Shown here piece by piece: positions 56,690-64,000 of a DNA stretch of 64,000 bases (its first letter is position 1; each line of letters starts with the position of its first letter). Source of the DNA: Agaricus subrufescens (lineage: Eukaryota; Basidiomycota; Agaricomycetes; Agaricales; Agaricaceae). The notes beneath the pieces were generated by a model. That model saw only the letters and a program-made list of their open reading frames with translations. It had not been told where the DNA came from and did no database searches. A program made the position numbers and the translations under genes. Location: the NCBI GenBank assembly GCA_029945375.1, contig CM057058.1, positions 3,410,001-3,474,000 on the forward strand. The letters run 5' to 3'.

Positions 56690-57993
56690 GCATCGCTTCT
56701 TGACTTCTTACCACTACCTTCCTGTTTTGGAAGCCTCAGTGGTTTAGCTGTACTAGGAGCAATACACGTTCTGCAATATGGATACTCAACCGGACTTTGA
56801 CAACGGAGGCTGGGAGACCGATAGCGACAATGATTTGAAGCTGCCGCCCGCCATGCGAGCTGCAAGTGAAGTGTTGGAGATGGAGTTGGAGACTCCAAAG
56901 GCCGCACATATTGCAAAGATGCGTGCACATCTTAAAGGTAAGGGCAAGACTGGGGGCACTAGCTACTCAGACACTACCCCCACTGTTTCCTCGTCTGACT
57001 TCAATCACGTCCTGGCGGATGCATTGGAGTCTATCTCTAGACTGATGAAGGAGGATTCCCCCGCCCCTCAGAAGCAAACTTGCGCCAAACGCAGGTGTGA
57101 AAAACTCAACACGGCCCCTTGGCCCACCACTCCCATCACCCCCACCCCATCGGGCTCTCGCCAGCCTTTGGGAACGACTGCTGAACAGCTGCTTGAGGGA
57201 TTCTCCTCACCAGCTACTCCCCGCACCCCCCGCACTGCTTCAATCTACATGCCTACCAAGGTGCCAGGTAAGAAGCATGGACTCGCCGTATCGCTGTCGA
57301 CTGCTGCTGACATCGTCAAGCAATCCCCCGACAACAACTTCATCGGCTACGCTGATGAACTTTTACGTCTCATTTTCAACATCTTGTCGAGTGGCGCTCA
57401 CAAGAACATCGATTTCCAGAACATGGCAGGAGTCTGCTCTTTCGAGACGGCTCTCGCTATCATCATTGGTCAAACTGGCGCTGCCTCCCCCCCCTCCCCC
57501 ACCAAACCCACCACCCCCCTCTTCCTCCCTTCGACCCCAGTAGTTCCTACTGCGCGTCCCCGGTCCCCGATGGCCAAGGACGAGGTAACTACCCTGGTCC
57601 TGAAGAAAGTCCCCATCCAGTCCCCACCTGGCTCTGCACCCAAGAAACCCGCTTTAGGAAAGCCTGCCCCAGCTGCGCCCGCAGTTGTTTGAGCACCTTC
57701 CAAGAGCGCTCTCAAGGCTAAGCCGGCCTCCGTCCCCTCCCTCCCCAAGGCCCTGGCCCCCTCCTCTGCCCCCGCTGTGTCCCGTCGTGCTCCCGCACAC
57801 AAGGGCAAGCACACCAGCCACGGCGCTTCACGCCGCGGCGTTCTTGTTCATCCACCAGCCGGATCTTCCATCCGTGCTATTAATATCACTCCCGATATTC
57901 TCCGGGAGTGCAACAATCATCTCCGGAATGACCTCAAGTCTGAGGTTATTCTAGAATCTTCTATCAACACGGCCAAAGGCATTCACATCACCG
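56690..57993 (+). mobile_element. ORF1-only LINE-like element, 5' part (LINE-epsilon)
   Basis: Begins CGCTTCTTGACTTCTTACC like LINE-beta. ORF1 starts with MDTQPDFDNGGWETDSDNDL at 56,778 and reads through MRAHLKGKGK, SAADIVKQSPDNNFIGYAD and VCSFETALAIIIGQTGAA. A TGA at 57,690 follows PAAPAVV, and the frame resumes with SRRAPAHKGKHTSHGASRRG and INITPDILRECNNHLRNDLK. Gypsy-1 is inserted at 57,993. Confidence 0.8.
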
Positions 57994-58228
57994 TGTAAGC
58001 AGGAGCCTACGACTAACGAACAACTGACGTCACCCTCGATCACTAATGCTGGTACTATATAACGGACTCCCTAGAGCGACAACGGGTTACCTCTTTTCCA
58101 TCATCTAGCATTTCTTATCTCTTCTCTTTTATCATCTCGTACGCGTACTTTATTCTCTTATCCTTTCAGAAATATACGTTGTGCCTACATCTTTGTGTTG
58201 CCTCGTAAAGTGAAGCAACAAGCTTACA
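57994..58228 (+). repeat. Gypsy-1 5' LTR
   Basis: 235 bp with 7-bp terminal inverted repeats and a TATATAA box (about 58,055). Followed by CTTTTTTTTACG, with no recognisable tRNA-complementary site. Confidence 0.93.
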
Positions 58229-58335
58229 CTTTTTTTTACGTTCGCATTTTCGTATTTCCGTTGTCTGTCATTGAACCCTACTGTTGCATAACAGCTTCTG
58301 TCATGACTACCTCTGAAATGAGTGGATCAACGTTG

Positions 58336-58455
58336 CATCAGCAAGGGGTTCAGCTACTTGAAGCTACTTGAAGCTACTTAAGGGCTACTTGAAACTTTTC
58401 AAGTAGCCCTTAAGTAGCTTCAAGTAGCTTCAAGTAGCTGAACCTTTTGCTGATG
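58336..58455. repeat. Large inverted repeat (hairpin) in the Gypsy-1 leader
   Basis: Bases 58,347-58,394 pair perfectly with 58,397-58,444 (48 of 48). After two G.T pairs, nine further pairs extend the stem to 58,336/58,455. Each arm holds three copies of an AGCTACTTGA-like unit. A 22-codon frame starting at the ATG 58,303 (MTTSEMSGSTLHQQ) stops inside the left arm; the pol frame opens at 58,428 inside the right arm, in the -1 register. Confidence 0.95.
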
Positions 58456-58511
58456 TGGCGTCCACGCCTTTGGGTGTTATTACCGAGCCACTACTGTTTA
58501 CATCGTTTGGA

Positions 58512-61500
58512 ATGACCACTACCGAGTCACCTTCGGGTGCTATTGCTGTACTGCTGCCCTCGGGCACCACTGCCGAACCACCACCTTTGGGTGCTACTTC
58601 CGAACTGCTACTGTCTGAGTTACTGCCATCTGGCGCGCATATGCGCACTGCTGCACCGCATATATCGACTGTTTTGACGGACTGCCTCTGTACTTCTACA
58701 GGTCGCCTCTCTGTTGTACCACTGTCACCACCCTCTGCAACGCAAAACTTTAACCAAGCATTCTCTCCTTCTGTATGGAACATTCCGTCTGTGACGGCCT
58801 CATGTGCACCGTATACACCGTTAATTGACTACAATCTAATGTCTTGTACTGAAAGTGATACCATTGGTTTCTTTGGTGATGAAGATGGTACAGCTACTGG
58901 CGATGTACGTGGTCACCACCTTTTCTGGGACTGCTGTATATTAGCACCTAAGAGTGATTTTCCTGTAAGCACTACCGCTCTTGTAGACTGTGGGGCGCAT
59001 GTCGTCCTCATTCGTAGGGACCTAGTTGATGAGCTGGGATTAAAGCGTCACCTCCTTAGAGACTCCCTTCCTGTGCGCGGTGCTATGTCTTCTGGGCGTT
59101 GTTCCCTCAGGGAATTTGTGGTATTGACCCTCTGCTCTACCGATCTCTCTTACACAGCAGGCAGTGTTAAAGCCTTGATAGTAGATGAATTGTCGTCTCC
59201 TGTGATTCTTGGAATGCCTTTCTTGTCAAAGAATTCAATTGTGATTGATAGTGATGCACGGACTGTGACTGATAAAAAGCAGCAGTATAAGCTGATAGGT
59301 GCAAATGAGTTGCCACGGAAACGGTCGAAGACAAAGCAGTCCCTAGTGGAGAAAAAGACAGCTGAGAAACAGGCGTTGAAAACAACAGCCCGTTATAGGA
59401 AACTGTTGCTCGAAGATCTCAAGGAGCGGCTGATTGCAACTAAACTGGCTATGACACCACACACGCATGCCTCGGATGCCCAAGTGGTAGTGGCTGCAAT
59501 TCAGGATAGAATTACATCGTTGATTGATGAAGAAATATTACGATGGTTACATGAAAAGATCACGACGGAGTTCGCTCTGATTTTCGCTACAATGCCAAAT
59601 GTTAAAGTGCTACCGAAGGACATTGAGGCAGAGATTCACCTTTGTGACCCTACAAAGACTGTTCGGCCGAGGACTTACAGCTGCCCCCGCCGGTACAAAC
59701 AAGCCTGGAAGAGGCTTATTGATGAACACCTTGATGCTGGTCGGATTCGTCCATCAGACTCCCCACATGCATCCCCCTCTTTCTGTATTCCTAAGGCGGA
59801 CCCAGATGCACCCCCACGATGGGTTAACGACTATAGAGAATTGAATCGTAATACTGTCCCTGATAATTATACATTGCCGAAAGTGGATGATGTACTTAAT
59901 GACTGTGCGCAGGGAAAGTTCTTCGCTGTTATTGACATGACGAGTGCATTTTTTCAGACACGGATGCGCAAATCAGACATTGGGAAGACAGCAGTTTCTA
60001 CTCCATTTGGTTCATATGAGTGGGTGGTCATGCCAATGGGTTTGAGGAACGCACCGGCCATCCACCAATGGCGGATCAATAAAGCATTGCGTCAGCATAT
60101 TGGTAAAATTTGCCGTGTATACCTGGATGACATTGTTGTCTGGTCACAGACTCTGGAGGAACATGAACGTAATGTACGACTTATTCTGGAGACATTGCGC
60201 AGCGCTGGTCTCTATTGCAATTTGAAGAAGACAAAGTTGTTTTGCACGGAAATTCATTTCTTGGGACACCGAATTAGTGCAAAGGGTATTGAGGCGGATG
60301 ACAGAAAGGCTGACCGCATCATCAACTGGCCTGTCCCACAGTCAGCTAAGGATGTTTGTCGCTTTCTCGGGCTGGTGCGCTACCTGGCTGTTTTTCTGCC
60401 AGGCTTGGCTCGTTACTCTACAATCCTCTCGCGCTTGACAGAGAAGGATGGTGATACACAGTTTCCAGATTGGAATGATGCCCATCAGAGTGCGTTTGAC
60501 AGCATAAAGCAGTTGGTGGTGTCCCGTGAGTGTTTGACCACCATCGACTATGCGGACTTGGAGAACAATCGGATTTTCGTTACCACTGATGCATCTGATA
60601 CAGGTAGTGGTGCAGTGTTGAGTTTTGGCAAGACCTTTGAGTCTGCACGACCGGTGGCCTTTGAGTCTAAGTCTTTTAAAAAGGCGGAACTTAACTATCC
60701 TGTTCACGAGAAAGAACTCCTTGCCATAGTGCGTGCATTGGAGAAATGGCGGGTTGACCTTATTGGTGTTCCCTTCACTGTCTTGACGGATCATCGTACA
60801 CTTGAATGCTTCCAAACACAGAAGCATCTCTCCCGACGTCAGGCGCGCTGGATGGAGTTCCTACAGCAATATGATTTTAAAATCGTATACTTGCGGGGGG
60901 AAGATAACGCAGCTGCAGATGCCCTCTCCCATGTTTCATACACCACTGCTGGCTGCAAAGCGGAAGCTTTTCACATGTCTGCTTATGACCGTTTTGATGA
61001 GCTGGAGGTTGCTGTGTGCGGCCTGTTGGATGTTTTGGCCTCGGTGCAGGCCCAGTGGGCCCCCGCACTGTGTGCAATTGTAGAGTCAGCAGTATCTGCA
61101 ACATCAGACGTGGCGGTGGATGATGAACTGCATACTGCTATTGTGGACGGATACTCTGAGGACCCATGGTGTGCAAAGTTGTTGTCGACGTGGCGGAATA
61201 CCCCTAATGTGGCACTAAAAGGGAATCTGCTATTTTTCGAAGATCGTCTTGTGGTCCCTAGAACAGGGAATGTCAGGGAAACAATCTTCACCCTCGCCCA
61301 TGACTCACTTGGTCATTTTGGCCTCGATAAATCTTACAAGGCGCTGCGTGGATCGTTCTACTGGCCGGGGATGTATACTGACCTGGAACGTATCTTTGTC
61401 CCACGGTGCGACCTGTGCCAACGAATTAAGTCATCGACAAAAAAACCGTTCGGACCTCTTCATCCCTTACCTGTGCCGGATCACCATTTCCAGGCAGTTG

Positions 61501-62582
61501 CAATGGACTTTGTGGGCCCATTCCCAGTGGAGGATGGCTTTGATTGCATATTGACAATCACAGATCGGCTGGGCGCTGATGTTCAACTGGTCCCGACGAC
61601 GCTGAAGGCTTCTGCCACTGATGTGGCTCAGCTGTTTTTTCAACATTGGTACTGTGAAAATGGTTTACCATTGGAAATTGTTTCCGACCGCGACAAGCTG
61701 TTTACCTCGACCTTTTGGCACACGCTTCACGCTCTGACAGGCACCTCATTGAAAATGTCCTCCTCCTTCCACCCAGAGACAGATGGCTCCAGTGAGCGCA
61801 CGAATAAAACCCTGAACCAGTGTTTGCGGGCGCATGTTGATAGCATGCAGAAGGGATGGGTAAAGGCCCTGCCTGCAATTTGCTTCAGTATGATGAACAC
61901 CCAGAATGCTTCGACAGGCCTTACTGGTTTCCAGCTCCGTATGGGGTTCTCACCCCGGGTCATTCCCCCCCTTGTTGAAGGATCTACACCTCCCCCTGAG
62001 GCCCCGGAGACCTTTTTGGAGCATATGCGTACTCTTGAGGCCCAGGCACGCGACTCCTTGCTGCAGCATAAGGTGGTTCAAGCATTTCATGCGAATAAGT
62101 CCCGTGATACATCGGAGCTGCTGTTTGCTGTGGGTGACCGGGTGAAGTTGTCAACTGTGAACAGGCGTAAGGTGTTGGGTGCTGAGGGCCAGAAGCGAGT
62201 GGCAAAGTTACTGCCTCGTTTTGAGGGGCCATATGTGATCCGGAAACTGGACCGGGCCCATAGCACTGTGACGCTCGAGATCCCCAAGCCAGGGAATGCG
62301 GCTGCCAGGGAGACATTTCATGCATCATTGGTTCGGCCTTGGGTGGAGAACGATGAGGTGGTTTTCGAGCGGCCCCCACTGGACGAGAAGGGTGAGGTAG
62401 AGGTTGAGGAAATACTGGAGCGGCATGCTGTAGGCCGGGGCTGGAGCTACCGGGTAAAGTACAAAGGATATCCTGTTGAGGAGAGCGAGTGGCTGCCAGG
62501 CCGTGAAGTTGCAGATCTCGCGGCATTGGATCGATTTTTCGCACGGATGGGCTTAGATGAGCATGGACAGCCAGTGAAGTAG
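58512..62582 (+). CDS. Gypsy-1 PR-RT-RH-IN-chromodomain polyprotein, intact
   Basis: The frame is open from 58,428; the first ATG is at 58,512, giving 1,356 residues. Protease has TTALVDCGAHVVLI (Asp about 159, DCG rather than DSG/DTG) and VILGMPFL. RT has VIDMTSAFFQTRM, VVMPMGLRNAPAIHQ and VYLDDIVVW (Asp 539-540). RNase H has IFVTTDASDTGSGAVL (about 693) and NYPVHEKELLAIVRAL. Integrase has HDSLGHFGLDKSYKAL with RCDLCQ, then MDFVGPFP (Asp about 999), EIVSDRDKLFTS and HPETDGSSERTNKTL. The chromodomain (about 1295-1345) has VEEILERHAVGRG and YKGYPVEESEWLPG. All catalytic positions except the unusual protease triad are standard. There is no capsid or zinc-knuckle domain before the protease. Confidence 0.93.
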   Translation: MTTTESPSGAIAVLLPSGTTAEPPPLGATSELLLSELLPSGAHMRTAAPHISTVLTDCLCTSTGRLSVVPLSPPSATQNFNQAFSPSVWNIPSVTASCAPYTPLIDYNLMSCTESDTIGFFGDEDGTATGDVRGHHLFWDCCILAPKSDFPVSTTALVDCGAHVVLIRRDLVDELGLKRHLLRDSLPVRGAMSSGRCSLREFVVLTLCSTDLSYTAGSVKALIVDELSSPVILGMPFLSKNSIVIDSDARTVTDKKQQYKLIGANELPRKRSKTKQSLVEKKTAEKQALKTTARYRKLLLEDLKERLIATKLAMTPHTHASDAQVVVAAIQDRITSLIDEEILRWLHEKITTEFALIFATMPNVKVLPKDIEAEIHLCDPTKTVRPRTYSCPRRYKQAWKRLIDEHLDAGRIRPSDSPHASPSFCIPKADPDAPPRWVNDYRELNRNTVPDNYTLPKVDDVLNDCAQGKFFAVIDMTSAFFQTRMRKSDIGKTAVSTPFGSYEWVVMPMGLRNAPAIHQWRINKALRQHIGKICRVYLDDIVVWSQTLEEHERNVRLILETLRSAGLYCNLKKTKLFCTEIHFLGHRISAKGIEADDRKADRIINWPVPQSAKDVCRFLGLVRYLAVFLPGLARYSTILSRLTEKDGDTQFPDWNDAHQSAFDSIKQLVVSRECLTTIDYADLENNRIFVTTDASDTGSGAVLSFGKTFESARPVAFESKSFKKAELNYPVHEKELLAIVRALEKWRVDLIGVPFTVLTDHRTLECFQTQKHLSRRQARWMEFLQQYDFKIVYLRGEDNAAADALSHVSYTTAGCKAEAFHMSAYDRFDELEVAVCGLLDVLASVQAQWAPALCAIVESAVSATSDVAVDDELHTAIVDGYSEDPWCAKLLSTWRNTPNVALKGNLLFFEDRLVVPRTGNVRETIFTLAHDSLGHFGLDKSYKALRGSFYWPGMYTDLERIFVPRCDLCQRIKSSTKKPFGPLHPLPVPDHHFQAVAMDFVGPFPVEDGFDCILTITDRLGADVQLVPTTLKASATDVAQLFFQHWYCENGLPLEIVSDRDKLFTSTFWHTLHALTGTSLKMSSSFHPETDGSSERTNKTLNQCLRAHVDSMQKGWVKALPAICFSMMNTQNASTGLTGFQLRMGFSPRVIPPLVEGSTPPPEAPETFLEHMRTLEAQARDSLLQHKVVQAFHANKSRDTSELLFAVGDRVKLSTVNRRKVLGAEGQKRVAKLLPRFEGPYVIRKLDRAHSTVTLEIPKPGNAAARETFHASLVRPWVENDEVVFERPPLDEKGEVEVEEILERHAVGRGWSYRVKYKGYPVEESEWLPGREVADLAALDRFFARMGLDEHGQPVK

Positions 62583-62789
62583 TTCCATAGTCTTTCTCCC
62601 CTTTTACTTCTCCTTGTTTTCCTTTTTTTCGTTGCATTCCTTTCCTTTTCATCTTTGCCTGCAGGATGCTTTTTCCCTGTAAGGCACCAGGGTTTTTTAA
62701 CGCAACTGCGCACGGATTTAGGTAGTTAGCCTACTTGATCTTTGCGCATTTGGTTCTGGTTTGTTTCCCTTTCTGTTTCTCTTTTTCGT

Positions 62790-62802
62790 GGGCAGGGAGG
62801 AG
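62790..62802 (+). other. Polypurine tract of Gypsy-1
   Basis: GGGCAGGGAGGAG directly before TGTAAGC of the 3' LTR, the priming site for plus-strand synthesis. Confidence 0.75.
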
Positions 62803-63037
62803 TGTAAGCAGGAGCCTACGACTAACGAACAACTGACGTCACCCTCGATCACTAATGCTAGTACTATATAACGGACTCCCTAGAGCGACAACGGGTTACC
62901 TCTTTTCCATCATCTAGCATTTCTTATCTCTTCTCTTTTATCATCTCGTACGCGTACTTTATTCTCTTATCCTTTCGGAAATATACGTTGTGCCTACGTC
63001 TTTGTGTTGCCTCATAAAGTGAAGCAACAAGCTTACA
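62803..63037 (+). repeat. Gypsy-1 3' LTR
   Basis: 235 bp, identical to the 5' LTR except for four A/G differences. Confidence 0.93.
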
Positions 63038-63147
63038 CACCGCCTCCCGAGTCCTCACCAAGCCCGAGACTGCCTGCGTGCTCAAGCACATTTGCCGCCT
63101 CGTAGACCCTAACGGACTTGTTCCCATACAGTCCGCCACTCCCACTT
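63038..63147 (+). pseudogene. LINE-epsilon ORF1, continued after Gypsy-1
   Basis: SRVLTKPETACVLKHICRLV and DPNGLVPIQSATPTL match the segment of LINE-beta and LINE-delta that follows the insertion point. It is cut at 63,147 by an LTR, so the zinc-knuckle half and the 3' end are lost. Confidence 0.75.
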
Positions 63148-63465
63148 TGTTGGAAGTGGAACGTAGAGTTCGCAGTGGCAATCCTAACGACGCTAGTATC
63201 GAGCGGATCGGATAAGAAATGAGCTAGTATTAGCACAGTTAATCTGTGGACAAGTATAAGAAGCTATAACAACAATACAAAGAGATTGCTCACCTGTGGA
63301 CAAGTATAAGAAGCTAAAGGCTTCTAAGTTGTCCACAGGCAAGTTCAACATGCGCTGACTAATCTATCACGTGAGCGGAACCGTCCACTGTACCCCCAAG
63401 TCGAGATATACACAAAACAAATTAACCAGTCACTCTAATAACTAAATGCTTGGGGCATTCTAACA
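63148..63465 (-). repeat. Solo Copia-type LTR, divergent subfamily, 318 bp
   Basis: On the minus strand it runs from TGTTAGAATGCCCCAAGC (63,465) to CTTCCACTTCCAACA (63,148). It shares the general plan with the LTR at 63,668 but is only partly similar. It contains three copies of CTTGTCCACAGG-like or CTTCTTATACTTGTCC sites. Flanks do not match (LINE on the left, Copia pol on the right). Confidence 0.8.
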
Positions 63466-63667
63466 ATGGGCGCATGAAACACCTAGATCTTTGGTTCTAT
63501 TGGCTCCGCGAGGCTGTAGAAGATGGAGTCATTGATCCTCTCTATGTGTCTACTGATCAGCAAGTTGCGGACATCCTAACCAAGGCTGTATCACTAAAGG
63601 TTGTTGACTTTGCTGTGCCGTTGTTAGGACTTGGAGCTTAGTATGGACTGGTTGGATCAAGGGGGTG
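63466..63667 (+). pseudogene. Copia-C pol C-terminus and polypurine tract
   Basis: GRMKHLDLWFYWLREAVEDG to GLGA and stop (63,640), the last 60 residues of Copia RNase H, then GGATCAAGGGGGTG. Everything between integrase (56,689) and this point is missing from Copia-C. Confidence 0.82.
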
Positions 63668-63965
63668 TGTTAGACTGCCCCAGCAGTCTTGTGTTAGAGT
63701 GCCCCAACAGTCTTGTATATGGACTTAGAGATGGTACAACTTTCTGATCATGTGATATATTAGTAAGCACATGTTGAACTTGTCTGTGAATGCTCTAGAA
63801 GCCTTTAGCTTCTTAGACTTGTTCACAGGTGAGTATAGAGTTCTGTATATTCATAGTTAGCTTCTTAGACTTGTTTACAGGATTGCTATATCAATTCTTA
63901 TCTGATTCACTCATGACTACCACCATTAGAACCATCTCCGCATGCGCTACATTCTACCTCCAATA
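63668..63965 (+). repeat. Copia-C 3' LTR, 298 bp
   Basis: Starts TGTTAGACTGCCCCAGCAG after the polypurine tract and ends CTACCTCCAATA. It is the best complete reference for the LTR pieces at 37,680 and 54,544. The last 35 bp of the window are unassigned. Confidence 0.85.
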
Positions 63966-64000
63966 GCTGGTCCTCAAAGTGTCAGCCTTTTGTGACTCTC

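Larger units (their letters stand above)
57994..63037 (+). mobile_element. Intact chromoviral Gypsy element, 5,044 bp (Gypsy-1)
   Basis: Two 235-bp LTRs (TGTAAGC..GCTTACA) flank one uninterrupted pol frame. The target duplication CACCG is perfect (57,989-57,993 and 63,038-63,042), and LINE ORF1 continues in frame on both sides. The two LTRs differ at four positions, all A/G transitions, so the insertion is recent. A normal gag is missing. Confidence 0.95.

Noticed and set aside
63148..63465. Solo LTR with its own target duplication
   Set aside because: Flanks CACTT and ATGGG do not match and belong to different elements, so it is a recombination product rather than a simple insertion.
1..64000. 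tRNA, rRNA or other structured RNA genes
   Set aside because: No cloverleaf, A/B box pair or rRNA-like sequence was recognised by reading; a covariance-model search would be needed to exclude them.

Overview
The window looks like a piece of a filamentous basidiomycete (Agaricomycete-like) nuclear genome. Genes are spliced by many introns of about 45-59 nt with GT..AG ends. The recognisable proteins are eukaryotic core functions, and the mobile elements (chromodomain Gypsy, Copia, Tad/jockey-like LINE, DIRS-like, Tc1) are those usual in mushroom-forming fungi. Genus cannot be assigned from the sequence.

Positions 1-9,936 are a compact gene island: a mitochondrial PPR protein (-, cut by the window edge), a Pro/Ser-rich protein (+), Mdm10 of the ERMES tether (-), an unrecognised spliced gene (-), the V-ATPase assembly factor Pkr1 (+), GINS subunit Psf3 (-), a small predicted mitochondrial protein (+), TFIIIC subunit Tfc1/GTF3C5 (+) and ribosomal protein eL29 (-). 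I resolved exon structures for Mdm10, Pkr1, Psf3, the small protein, Tfc1 and eL29. Spacing is extreme: two convergent stop codons overlap, and two divergent start codons are 30 bp apart.

From about 10.3 kb to the end I see no host gene, only nested transposons. In order: Gypsy 3' remnant; ORF1-only LINE remnant; Copia fragment carrying a Tc1/mariner; DIRS-like tyrosine-recombinase element; a very large decayed Gypsy ('Gypsy-2', 1.36-kb LTR, gag-pol plus two antisense spliced genes); palindromic element P1; LINE and Copia pieces; a second Gypsy-2 type LTR; palindromic element P2; more LINE and Copia; a nearly full-length LINE (46.6-54.5 kb); a Copia; and a young intact Gypsy ('Gypsy-1', 57,994-63,037) lying in a LINE ORF1.

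The main result is structural. P1 (30,536-33,243) and P2 (41,608-44,100) are almost perfect foldbacks without coding capacity. Neither has matching target-site duplications of its own, but the 8-bp flanks of P1 are the reverse complements of the 8-bp flanks of P2, left to left and right to right. Inverting the 33.2-41.6 kb interval gives each copy an 8-bp duplication, rejoins a LINE ORF1, rejoins an antisense Gypsy-2 gene in frame, brings two halves of one Copia and the two 16-bp LINE duplications together, and puts the two 1.35-kb LTRs in direct orientation. Either a real inversion between foldback elements or an assembly flip between them explains this; the sequence alone cannot separate the two.

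Other points worth attention are a 59-bp-stem hairpin in the leader of the intact Gypsy-1 where gag should be, a family of LINE-like elements that encode only the gag-like ORF1, antisense spliced genes inside Gypsy-2, and a strongly CpG-depleted block at 10.3-17.4 kb.
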